A DNA stretch of 5,192 nt, taken from contig DHMA01000174.1 of NCBI GenBank assembly GCA_002405555.1, forward strand, positions 1,690-6,881, written 5' to 3'. Positions 1-5,192 of the stretch are shown piece after piece. The notes beneath the pieces are model-generated. The model did not search any database, was not told the DNA's origin, and worked only from the letters and a program-made list of their open reading frames with translations. A program made the translations under genes and the position numbers. Each line of letters begins with the position of its first letter. Positions within the stretch are counted from its first letter, which is position 1. Source of the stretch: Opitutia bacterium UBA4654 (lineage in GTDB: Bacteria; Verrucomicrobiota; Verrucomicrobiia; Opitutales; Intestinicryptomonadaceae).

Positions 1-10
1 CCCCAAAACA

Positions 11-41
11 AAGCCCTTGCAAACCGCCTGCAAGGGCTTTT
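11..41. terminator. Rho-independent terminator hairpin of the preceding gene, possibly bidirectional
   Basis: A perfect 10-bp inverted repeat (AAGCCCTTGC at 11-20, GCAAGGGCTT at 30-39) encloses a 9-base loop and runs into a short T tract (TTTT, then CATTT). Upstream of the stem on the same strand is CAAAACA, which reads as a T-rich tail on the opposite strand, so the hairpin could stop transcription from either side. No gene ending to the left is visible, so which transcript it serves is inferred. Confidence 0.85.
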
Positions 42-42
42 C

Positions 43-289
43 ATTTCCCGCCGCGCCGAAAAAATTTTGAGCCACCAAGCGCGTGATGCACGACACCCAA
101 GCCGCGCGATAAAATTTTTCAAAAAGTGGTCAAACGTATGGCACAGCCCTTCAAAAGAGGGCATTTCGCCGAAAAATCCGGTCAAACCTTTCCGCGCGGC
201 AAAAACCGCCGCGAACCCCAGTATTTAGAGGCTTTCGGCAACTTTCGGCAACTTTTGGCAACTTCCTCAAACCTTCTGTCCTCAATCAG
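43..289. other. Non-coding stretch between terminator and polyferredoxin
   Basis: I see no credible gene here. Short open stretches exist in all three forward frames, including a GTG-started one from 126, but their translations are basic, low-complexity and unlike any family I recognise. None has a convincing ribosome binding site. Composition shifts to A/T-rich patches (61-68, 110-125), typical of intergenic DNA. The octamer GGTCAAAC occurs twice (128-135 and 180-187), and a 10-bp tandem repeat lies at 232-261. This is where the membrane domain of the downstream polyferredoxin would be expected, but no frame here encodes hydrophobic helices. Confidence 0.6.
232..261. repeat. Three tandem copies of a 10-bp repeat (CTTTCGGCAA)
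   Basis: Copies lie at 232-241, 242-251 and 252-261. The first two are identical and the third has one C-to-T change (CTTTTGGCAA); a partial fourth copy starts at 262. The 10-bp period is not a multiple of three, so it argues against this stretch being protein-coding. It equals about one DNA helical turn, so repeated protein-binding sites or replication slippage are both possible. It sits about 30 bases upstream of the point where polyferredoxin homology begins. Confidence 0.8.
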
Positions 290-328
290 TGGAGGGGCGG
301 CAGAAGCTACTGCAACACGGTTTGCCCC
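290..328 (+). pseudogene. In-frame polyferredoxin homology upstream of the only usable start
   Basis: Reading upstream of GTG 329 in the same frame, codons 290-328 encode WRGGRSYCNTVCP. This runs directly into the VGTVLGF at the start of the annotated gene. In membrane polyferredoxins of the NapH/YccM-like kind this is the conserved segment that follows the last transmembrane helix and ends in CxxxCP. The frame stays open back to a TAA at 110-112 but contains no ATG, GTG or TTG before 329. Upstream of 290 the translation stops resembling the family and is not hydrophobic. The segment is therefore either the remnant of a truncated 5' end or translated from a non-standard start. Confidence 0.7.
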
Positions 329-1282
329 GTGGGCACGGTTCTCGGATTTTTGTCGAAACACCCGCTTTTCAAGCCCGTAATCGACGTTTCAAAGTGCAAC
401 TCGTGCGGGCTGTGCGCAAGAAACTGCAAGGCTAAGTGCATAAATTCGAAAGAGCACAAAATAGACTATTCACGCTGTGTAGACTGCTTCGACTGCATAG
501 GCAAATGCAGAAATTCGGCGATTTCGTACGGAATCAGAGGGCGCGGCAAAGCGGAAAACGCGCAACAACGCGCCGCCGCCCCGAAAGGCGCGAAGCAAAA
601 CGCAATGAGCGGAAATTCCGCCGCCACCAAGCCCGCAAAGTCTGACGCGCTTTCGAACGGACGCCGCGGATTCTTCACCGCCCTCGCGCTGGTTGCAAGC
701 TCCGCCGCGGCAAAGGCGGAGGAAAAGACGACCGACGGCGGGCTTGCGCCAATCAAGGCGAGACGCTCGCCCAAGCGGACTTTCAAAATCACGCCCCCCG
801 GCTCGATAAGCGCGGCGCATTTTTCGGAAAAGTGCACGGCGTGCCAGCTCTGCGTTTCGGCGTGCCCGTCGCATGTTTTGAAGCCGTCGGCGTCGCTTGC
901 CGACTTCATGCAACCCGAAATGTCGTACGAGCGCGGCTACTGCGCGACCGACTGCGTTGAGTGCTCGAAAGTCTGCCCCGCTGGCGCGATTCTGCCGATT
1001 ACGACCGCCGAAAAGTCGTCGCTTCAAATAGGCCGCGCGGCGTGGCACAAGGAACGCTGCATCGTCAACACCGACGACGTGCAGTGCGACAACTGCTTCC
1101 GCCAGTGCCCGACGGGCGCGATTACGATGGTTGCCAAAGACCCCAAAAACCCGAAGTCGCGCAAAGTTCCGACGGTAGACGAAGCCCGCTGCATAGGCTG
1201 CGGCGCGTGCGAAAACCTCTGCCCCGCCCGCCCCGTCGCGGCGATATGCGTCGAGGGCAACAGCGTTCACAACTCGATATAG
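329..1282 (+). CDS. Polyferredoxin, NapH-like C-terminus fused to NapG/MauM-like ferredoxin (5' end probably missing)
   Basis: This is a multi-cluster 4Fe-4S electron-transfer protein, probably membrane-associated. Numbering from GTG 329 (317 residues), the first ferredoxin pair is C23-C26-C29-C33 with C37, then C50-C53-C56-C60. After an alanine/lysine-rich linker comes a Tat-like segment (R112-R113-G-F-F, a hydrophobic stretch, then AKA at 128-130). The second half has cysteine groups at 169/172/175/179, 205/209/212/216, 244/253/256/260 and 288/291/294/298. This second half matches the NapG/MauM ferredoxin family, while the first part matches the C-terminus of NapH/YccM-like membrane polyferredoxins. 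Homologues I know carry a further N-terminal membrane domain of about 250 residues that is absent here. The GTG start has no good Shine-Dalgarno sequence and leaves the conserved CxxxCP motif untranslated, so this start is doubtful. The reductase gene follows after 13 bases and is probably co-transcribed; a role as its electron donor is inferred. Confidence 0.8.
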   Translation: MGTVLGFLSKHPLFKPVIDVSKCNSCGLCARNCKAKCINSKEHKIDYSRCVDCFDCIGKCRNSAISYGIRGRGKAENAQQRAAAPKGAKQNAMSGNSAATKPAKSDALSNGRRGFFTALALVASSAAAKAEEKTTDGGLAPIKARRSPKRTFKITPPGSISAAHFSEKCTACQLCVSACPSHVLKPSASLADFMQPEMSYERGYCATDCVECSKVCPAGAILPITTAEKSSLQIGRAAWHKERCIVNTDDVQCDNCFRQCPTGAITMVAKDPKNPKSRKVPTVDEARCIGCGACENLCPARPVAAICVEGNSVHNSI

Positions 1283-1287
1283 GAAGG
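1281..1287 (+). promoter_or_regulatory. Ribosome binding site of the aldo/keto reductase gene
   Basis: AGGAAGG lies 8 bases before ATG 1296 and overlaps the TAG stop of the polyferredoxin (1280-1282). It supports this start and close translational linkage of the two genes. Confidence 0.8.
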
Positions 1288-1295
1288 CAAAGAAA

Positions 1296-3077
1296 ATGGA
1301 AAATTTCGAAAAAGACACATTCGGACGCAGAAACTTTTTGAAGGGAATCTCGGCGGGCGCGGTCTCGGCGTCGCTGTTCGGCTGTTCCGAAAAACCGCGC
1401 GAGGAAAAGTTCGGGCCTATGACAATGCGCGTCAACCCGAAGACGGGCGAAAAGGTTTCGCTGCTGGGCTTCGGCTGCATGCGCTGGCCGTCAACCGACG
1501 GCAGAAGCAGCCGCGAGGGCGGGGGCGAAATAGACCAGAACGCCGTAAACGAGCTTGTGGACATCGCGCTTGCAAACGGCGTGAACTACTTCGATACGTC
1601 GCCCGCGTACTGCAAGGGAAAATCGGAGGGCGCTACGGGAATCGCGCTCAGCCGCCACCCGCGCGACAAATATTTCATCGCCACAAAGCTCTCGAACTTC
1701 GCGCCAAGCACATGGAGCAGGGAGGCGTCAATCGCGATGTACAAAAACTCGCTCAAAGAACTGCGCACCGACTATATAGACTACATGCTGCTCCACGCCG
1801 TCGGAATGGGCGGCGGGATAGACCTGTACGAAAAACGCTACATCGACAACGGCATTCTCGACTTCCTGCTCGCCGAGCGCGAGGCGGGGCGAATCCGCAA
1901 CCTCGGCTTCTCGTACCACGGCGACATCAAAGTGTTCGACTACCTGCTTTCAAAGCACGACGTCTACAAGTGGGACTTCGTGCAAATCCAGATGAACTAC
2001 CTCGACTGGAAGCACGCAAAGCAAATCAGGGAATTCAACACCAACGCCGAATACCTCTACGGTGAGCTTGAAAAGCGGAAAATTCCCGCAGTCATCATGG
2101 AGCCGCTTTTGGGCGGGCGTCTTTCCTCAATTCCGCACACGATAGTGCCCGAATTCAAACAGCGCGAGCCGGACCGCTCGGTGGCGTCGTGGGCGTTCCG
2201 CTTCGTCGGAAGCTTCCCTAACGTGCTGACGGTTCTCAGCGGAATGGTCAAGAAGGAGCACCTGCTCGACAACCTGCGCTCCTTCGCGCCGCTCAAACCG
2301 CTCACGGCCGAAGAATTCGCGTTCCTCGAAAAGGCGGCGGACGAAATGATGCAATTCAACACCATTCCGTGCAACGACTGCAAATACTGCATGCCCTGCC
2401 CCTACTCGCTCGACATTCCGTCGATTCTTTTGCACTACAACAAGTGCATCAACGAACAGCTCGCGCCCGAAAGCTCGCTCGACGAAAACTACGAACGCGC
2501 CCGCCGCGCCTACCTCGTGGGCTACGACCGCTCCGTCCCCAAGCTCAGACAGGCGAGCCAGTGCACGGGCTGCGACAAGTGCCGCCCGCACTGCCCGCAG
2601 GGAATCGACATTCCCAAAGAACTGCACCGCATAGACGGATTCGTCAAAAACCTCAAACGCCGCGCCGCCCTCATGGGCGACGTCCGCAAGAAGTTCGACG
2701 AAGGCAAACACCCGCTCGTAATCGGCAACGGCTCGATACGAACTTTCGACGGGCGCGGAGTCTCCGACCTTATGGACATCTACCGCAACGAGCCGTCTCT
2801 GCTCAAAGGCGCGCTTGTGGCTGACAAAGTTGTGGGCAGCGCGGCGGCGGCGGTCTATGTAATGGGCGGAATCACCGAGCTGTACGCGGCGACGCTAAGC
2901 CGACGCGCGTTGGCAATGCTCAACCGCGCCCGCATAAGCGTGTCCTACGGCGAGCTTGTCCCGAACATCTCGAACAACGCAAAGAACGGCGTCTGCCCGC
3001 TCGACGAAGCGTGCGCCAAGGCGAAAACGCCCGAAGAGTGCATTAAAATACTCTCGGCAAAATTTCCAAAAAAATAG
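1296..3077 (+). CDS. Tat-exported iron-sulfur aldo/keto reductase with C-terminal DUF1893 domain
   Basis: The 593-residue protein has four parts. Residues 1-30 form a Tat signal (R11-R12-NFLKG) ending in a lipobox-like LFGC with C30, so export and lipid anchoring are likely. Residues about 42-350 are an aldo/keto reductase barrel with the full catalytic set D100, Y105, K131 and H167. It also keeps the late SGMVKKEH...N segment (315-326) of the nucleotide-binding region. Residues 359-433 hold two 4Fe-4S motifs (C359/C362/C365/C368-P and C423/C426/C429/C433-P), with C384 between, as in the ferredoxin-tailed reductase subfamily. Residues about 462-588 match DUF1893 (TM1506-like), recognised by LKGALVADKVVG, the SYGELVP stretch and CPLDEAC. 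TM1506 has, as I recall, a cytidine-deaminase-like fold of unknown activity. DUF1893 is usually a separate protein of about 140 residues, so the fusion is notable. The upstream polyferredoxin could supply electrons. The substrate, and whether NAD(P)H is used outside the cytoplasm, cannot be told from sequence. Confidence 0.9.
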   Translation: MENFEKDTFGRRNFLKGISAGAVSASLFGCSEKPREEKFGPMTMRVNPKTGEKVSLLGFGCMRWPSTDGRSSREGGGEIDQNAVNELVDIALANGVNYFDTSPAYCKGKSEGATGIALSRHPRDKYFIATKLSNFAPSTWSREASIAMYKNSLKELRTDYIDYMLLHAVGMGGGIDLYEKRYIDNGILDFLLAEREAGRIRNLGFSYHGDIKVFDYLLSKHDVYKWDFVQIQMNYLDWKHAKQIREFNTNAEYLYGELEKRKIPAVIMEPLLGGRLSSIPHTIVPEFKQREPDRSVASWAFRFVGSFPNVLTVLSGMVKKEHLLDNLRSFAPLKPLTAEEFAFLEKAADEMMQFNTIPCNDCKYCMPCPYSLDIPSILLHYNKCINEQLAPESSLDENYERARRAYLVGYDRSVPKLRQASQCTGCDKCRPHCPQGIDIPKELHRIDGFVKNLKRRAALMGDVRKKFDEGKHPLVIGNGSIRTFDGRGVSDLMDIYRNEPSLLKGALVADKVVGSAAAAVYVMGGITELYAATLSRRALAMLNRARISVSYGELVPNISNNAKNGVCPLDEACAKAKTPEECIKILSAKFPKK

Positions 3078-3108
3078 GCGCGGAGGCGAAAAGCGGCGCG
3101 TAAACCCT

Positions 3109-3137
3109 CCCGCGCGGGGCGGAAACTCCGCGCGGAG
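3109..3137. repeat. GC-rich palindromes between the two operons
   Basis: Two perfect palindromes lie close together: CCCGCGCGGG (3109-3118) and CTCCGCGCGGAG (3126-3137). Both contain CCGCGCGG, so the copies at 3110-3117 and 3128-3135 can also pair with each other as an 8-bp stem with a 10-base loop. They precede the terminator at 3150 and may add to 3'-end structure or belong to a dispersed intergenic repeat. Function is unknown. Confidence 0.6.
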
Positions 3138-3149
3138 CGGCAGCGGGGG

Positions 3150-3175
3150 GGAGGGGAAAAACCCCTCCGCTTTTT
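3150..3175 (+). terminator. Rho-independent terminator after the reductase gene
   Basis: A 7-bp stem (GGAGGGG at 3150-3156, CCCCTCC at 3162-3168) with loop AAAAA is followed by GC and five Ts. It lies about 70 bases past the reductase stop and about 40 bases before larC. This marks the redox pair and the lar genes as separate transcription units, so a larC promoter should lie in or near 3176-3216. Confidence 0.85.
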
Positions 3176-3216
3176 AAACTCGCAATAAAACCCGAATACA
3201 TTTTCGATAAAACGCA

Positions 3217-4548
3217 ATGAAGGCTATTTATTACGACTGCTTCGCGGGAATAAGCGGAGACATGAATCTGGGCGCAATGGTCGATTTGGGCGCGGACAAA
3301 GACGCGCTCGTCGCGGAACTGCGCAAACTAAAACTCGGCGGCTGGAAACTCGAATTTTCGCGGGACTCCCGCGCGGGCATTTTCGGCACGAAAGCCGAAG
3401 TCGTCCTCGACGCCGCGCGCGAACACGCGCACGGGGAGGAATGCGCCGCTCACCGCCACGAACACGCCGAACACTCCCGCGGCGCGCACGAACATTCCGA
3501 CTGCGCCCACGCGCACAATGGCGGACACGCCGAACACGCCTGCGAACACCGCCACGCGCATGCCGACGCCCGCACGCATTCGCACGAACACCGCGCGTAC
3601 TCCGACATCGTGAAAATCGTGGAGGAATCGGAAATCTCGGAACGCGCAAAAAAGCTCTCGCTTGCGATATTCGAAAAAATCGCCGCGGCGGAAGCGAAAA
3701 TCCACGGCACAAACGTCGCCGACGTGAAATTCCACGAAGTCGGCGCGCTCGACTCAATCATCGACATCGTCGGAGCCGCAATCTGCGCCGACCTGCTCGG
3801 CGCGGAGAAATTCGCGTGCTCTGCGGTAGAGCTTGGAGGCGGAACGGTGAGGTGCGCCCACGGCGTCATGCCCGTCCCCGCGCCCGCCACTGCGGAAATT
3901 CTGCGCGGCGTTCCCGTGCGGCTAAACGGCGCGCCCCACGAATGCACAACCCCGACGGGCGCGGCAATTCTCGCCGCCCTCTGCGACTCGTTCGAAGGGA
4001 AAATCGGGGGCAAAATAATCGCAAACGGAGTGGGAATCGGGCACAGGGTTTGCAGGGAGCTTCCAAACGTCCTCAGAGTGTCGCTCGTGGAGCTTTCCGA
4101 AGCCCCCGAAATTCTGTCCGAAACCATGAAAGTGGTAGAGGCGAACATCGACGACATGACCGCCGAAGAGCTTGCCTTCGCATGCTCGCGGCTGTTCGAA
4201 GCGGGCGCGGCGGACGTGTGGCAGGAGGGCGTTTCGGGCAAGAAGTCGCGCATGGGCGCAAAGCTCTGCGCCCTCGTCCGCGACGACATGCTCGACGACG
4301 CCGTGGCGTGCGTTTTCGAAAACACCACAACCCTCGGCGCGAGAATTTCGGAGGTGAAGAGGGTTTCGCTTCCGCGCAAAACCGAAATTTTCGAATCGTC
4401 GCTCGGCGCGGTCGGAATCAAAACCGCCGAATTCCGCGGGCGCAAAAAAATCAAACCCGAATTCGACGACTGCATGAAAATCGCCGCGCAAAAAAACATG
4501 CCGCTCGGCGAAGTCCGCAGGATTGTGGAAAATGAATACAAAGCTTGA
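3217..4548 (+). CDS. larC: LarC, nickel-insertion enzyme of nickel-pincer nucleotide cofactor synthesis
   Basis: LarC inserts nickel into pyridinium-3,5-bisthiocarboxylic acid mononucleotide, in a CTP-dependent reaction, to give the cofactor of lactate racemase LarA and related enzymes. It acts in the cytoplasm. The 443-residue product starts with the family's DCFAGISGDM motif (residues 7-16). The central domain shows VKFHEVGALDSIIDIVGAA (170-188), GVMPVPAPAT (216-225) and TTPTGAAI (244-251). The C-terminal domain begins at EANIDDMT (308-315) and includes FEAGAADVWQEG (327-338). Residues 70-125 are an expanded histidine-rich segment with 18 His and 3 Cys, probably nickel-binding; shorter His runs occur at this place in other LarC proteins. 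The gene is one uninterrupted frame, unlike the Lactobacillus plantarum larC1/larC2 pair, which are joined by ribosomal frameshifting. ATG 3217 fits the family N-terminus although no clear Shine-Dalgarno sequence precedes it. Its end overlaps larE by 17 bases. Confidence 0.95.
   Translation: MKAIYYDCFAGISGDMNLGAMVDLGADKDALVAELRKLKLGGWKLEFSRDSRAGIFGTKAEVVLDAAREHAHGEECAAHRHEHAEHSRGAHEHSDCAHAHNGGHAEHACEHRHAHADARTHSHEHRAYSDIVKIVEESEISERAKKLSLAIFEKIAAAEAKIHGTNVADVKFHEVGALDSIIDIVGAAICADLLGAEKFACSAVELGGGTVRCAHGVMPVPAPATAEILRGVPVRLNGAPHECTTPTGAAILAALCDSFEGKIGGKIIANGVGIGHRVCRELPNVLRVSLVELSEAPEILSETMKVVEANIDDMTAEELAFACSRLFEAGAADVWQEGVSGKKSRMGAKLCALVRDDMLDDAVACVFENTTTLGARISEVKRVSLPRKTEIFESSLGAVGIKTAEFRGRKKIKPEFDDCMKIAAQKNMPLGEVRRIVENEYKA
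4519..4522 (+). promoter_or_regulatory. Ribosome binding site of larE inside the end of larC
   Basis: AGGA lies 9 bases before ATG 4532, within the last codons of larC. It supports the overlapping larE start and suggests translational coupling of the two proteins. Confidence 0.55.
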
Positions 4549-5192
4549 ACTTCTGGGGAAGCTCCTGAAATCGCGCGGGAGGGCGGCGGTCGCGCTGTCG
4601 GGCGGGCTTGACAGCTCCGCGCTGCTCGCGTTCTGCGCAAAGACGCTCGGCGCGGAAAACTGCATTGCAATTACCGCAAACCTGCCCTACTCGATGGGCG
4701 CGGAAATCGCCGACGCAAAGAATCTGTGCGAAAGCCTCGGCGTAAGGCTTCTCGAAATCAGGCGCGACACAATCCCCGCCGAAATAGAGAACAACCCACC
4801 CGACAGGTGCTACCTCTGCAAACGCGCGATTTTCTCGGAGCTGAAAGCGGCGGCAAAAAACGCGGGCTTTGACGCCGTGTTCGACGGGACGAACGCCGAC
4901 GACCTCTCCGACTACCGCCCAGGAATGAAGGCTCTGCGGGAGCTTGGGATAATAAGCCCGTTTCTCGAATGCGCCGTCGGCAAAAACGACATACGCACGG
5001 CGGCGGCGGAGCGCGGACTGAAAGTCGCCAAGAAACCCGCCTACGCGTGCCTGCTAACGCGCCTCGAGCACGGTGCGAAAATCGACGTCCCGCTCCTCGG
5101 AAAAATCGACGAATTCGAGTCGTTTTTGCGCGCGGAGTTTGCCGAAAACGTGCGCGCTCGGGTGGAGTCGGGCAACGTGCGCATAGAGTGCT
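4532..5192 (+). CDS. larE: LarE, ATP-dependent sulfur transferase of nickel-pincer cofactor synthesis (3' end outside window)
   Basis: LarE adenylates the carboxylates of pyridinium-3,5-biscarboxylic acid mononucleotide and replaces them with thiocarboxylates, giving the substrate of LarC. The visible 220 residues carry the PP-loop ATP-pyrophosphatase motif ALSGGLDSS (21-29) and the family motifs NPPDRCYLCKR (88-98), FDGTNADD (117-124) and ACLLTR (172-177). The segment RARVESGNVRIE (208-219) has arginines where LarE binds phosphate groups. C173 corresponds to the sulfur-donor cysteine (Cys176) of the L. plantarum enzyme. C93 and C96 add a CxxC, giving the three-cysteine pattern of [4Fe-4S]-dependent LarE. 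ATG 4532 overlaps larC by 17 bases and has AGGA upstream. LarE proteins are usually about 270 residues, so roughly 50 are missing past the window edge. The frame stays open to the end. Confidence 0.93.
   Translation, partial: MNTKLELLGKLLKSRGRAAVALSGGLDSSALLAFCAKTLGAENCIAITANLPYSMGAEIADAKNLCESLGVRLLEIRRDTIPAEIENNPPDRCYLCKRAIFSELKAAAKNAGFDAVFDGTNADDLSDYRPGMKALRELGIISPFLECAVGKNDIRTAAAERGLKVAKKPAYACLLTRLEHGAKIDVPLLGKIDEFESFLRAEFAENVRARVESGNVRIEC

Noticed and set aside
1..228. Frame 1 is open from the window start to TAG 226-228, possibly the tail of a gene
   Set aside because: It would translate straight through the terminator hairpin, and its product is basic and featureless.
291..300. GGAGGGGCGG as a strong Shine-Dalgarno site
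   Set aside because: No start codon lies at a suitable distance in the polyferredoxin frame. The bases encode the conserved W-R-G-G, so the match is probably incidental.
126..380. GTG-started open frame of 84 codons
   Set aside because: It has no recognisable motif and crosses the 10-bp repeat and the polyferredoxin start in another frame. The codons from 290 on clearly belong to the polyferredoxin frame.
470..1564. Long minus-strand open frame across the polyferredoxin and reductase start
   Set aside because: It overlaps two well-supported genes and their junction, and its translation has no recognisable domain.
3176..3216. Promoter for larC (ATACAT or GATAAA as a -10 box)
   Set aside because: A promoter is expected here, but no paired -35 and -10 boxes with proper spacing stand out, so no site is called.
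3450..4670. Long open frames opposite to and in another frame of larC (up to about 400 codons)
   Set aside because: These are shadows of GC-rich codon use in larC and larE. The translations are arginine- or serine-rich and show no family motif, while the + strand frame has clear LarC motifs throughout.

Overview
The window carries four protein-coding genes, all on the + strand, in two groups separated by a terminator. GC-rich codons (GCG, CGC, GGC) mixed with A-rich lysine and asparagine stretches, a polyferredoxin resembling those of gut Bacteroidota, and a Tat-dependent iron-sulfur aldo/keto reductase suggest an anaerobic or fermentative Gram-negative bacterium. A Verrucomicrobiota/PVC-type gut lineage is my guess from style only. 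No rRNA, tRNA, CRISPR or transposase is visible.

Positions 1-289 are essentially non-coding. They hold a strong hairpin terminator (11-41), an A/T-rich stretch and three tandem copies of a 10-bp repeat (232-261). Recognisable coding sequence for a multi-cluster polyferredoxin begins abruptly at about 290. It already lies inside the conserved membrane-exit CxxxCP motif, and the only usable start in frame is a GTG at 329. Homologues as I know them carry roughly 250 more N-terminal residues of membrane helices. The gene therefore looks 5'-truncated, rearranged or wrongly joined here. The remaining polyferredoxin has two 4Fe-4S motifs, an internal Tat-like signal, and a NapG/MauM-like ferredoxin half.

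The gene at 1296-3077 follows 13 bases later with a good ribosome binding site. It encodes a Tat-targeted, probably lipid-anchored aldo/keto reductase with two 4Fe-4S motifs and a C-terminal DUF1893 (TM1506-like) domain. Together the two genes look like an exported electron-transfer module: membrane/periplasmic ferredoxin feeding an exported reductase. Its substrate cannot be read from the sequence.

After a GC-rich palindromic spacer and a terminator (3150-3175) comes a second unit, larC (3217-4548) overlapping larE (4532 to beyond the window end). These encode the nickel-insertion and sulfur-transfer enzymes that make the nickel-pincer nucleotide cofactor of LarA-type racemases/epimerases. 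LarC has an unusually long histidine-rich segment. LarE has three cysteines in the arrangement expected for a [4Fe-4S]-dependent, reusable sulfur transferase rather than the sacrificial type. Neither larB nor a larA homologue is in the window.
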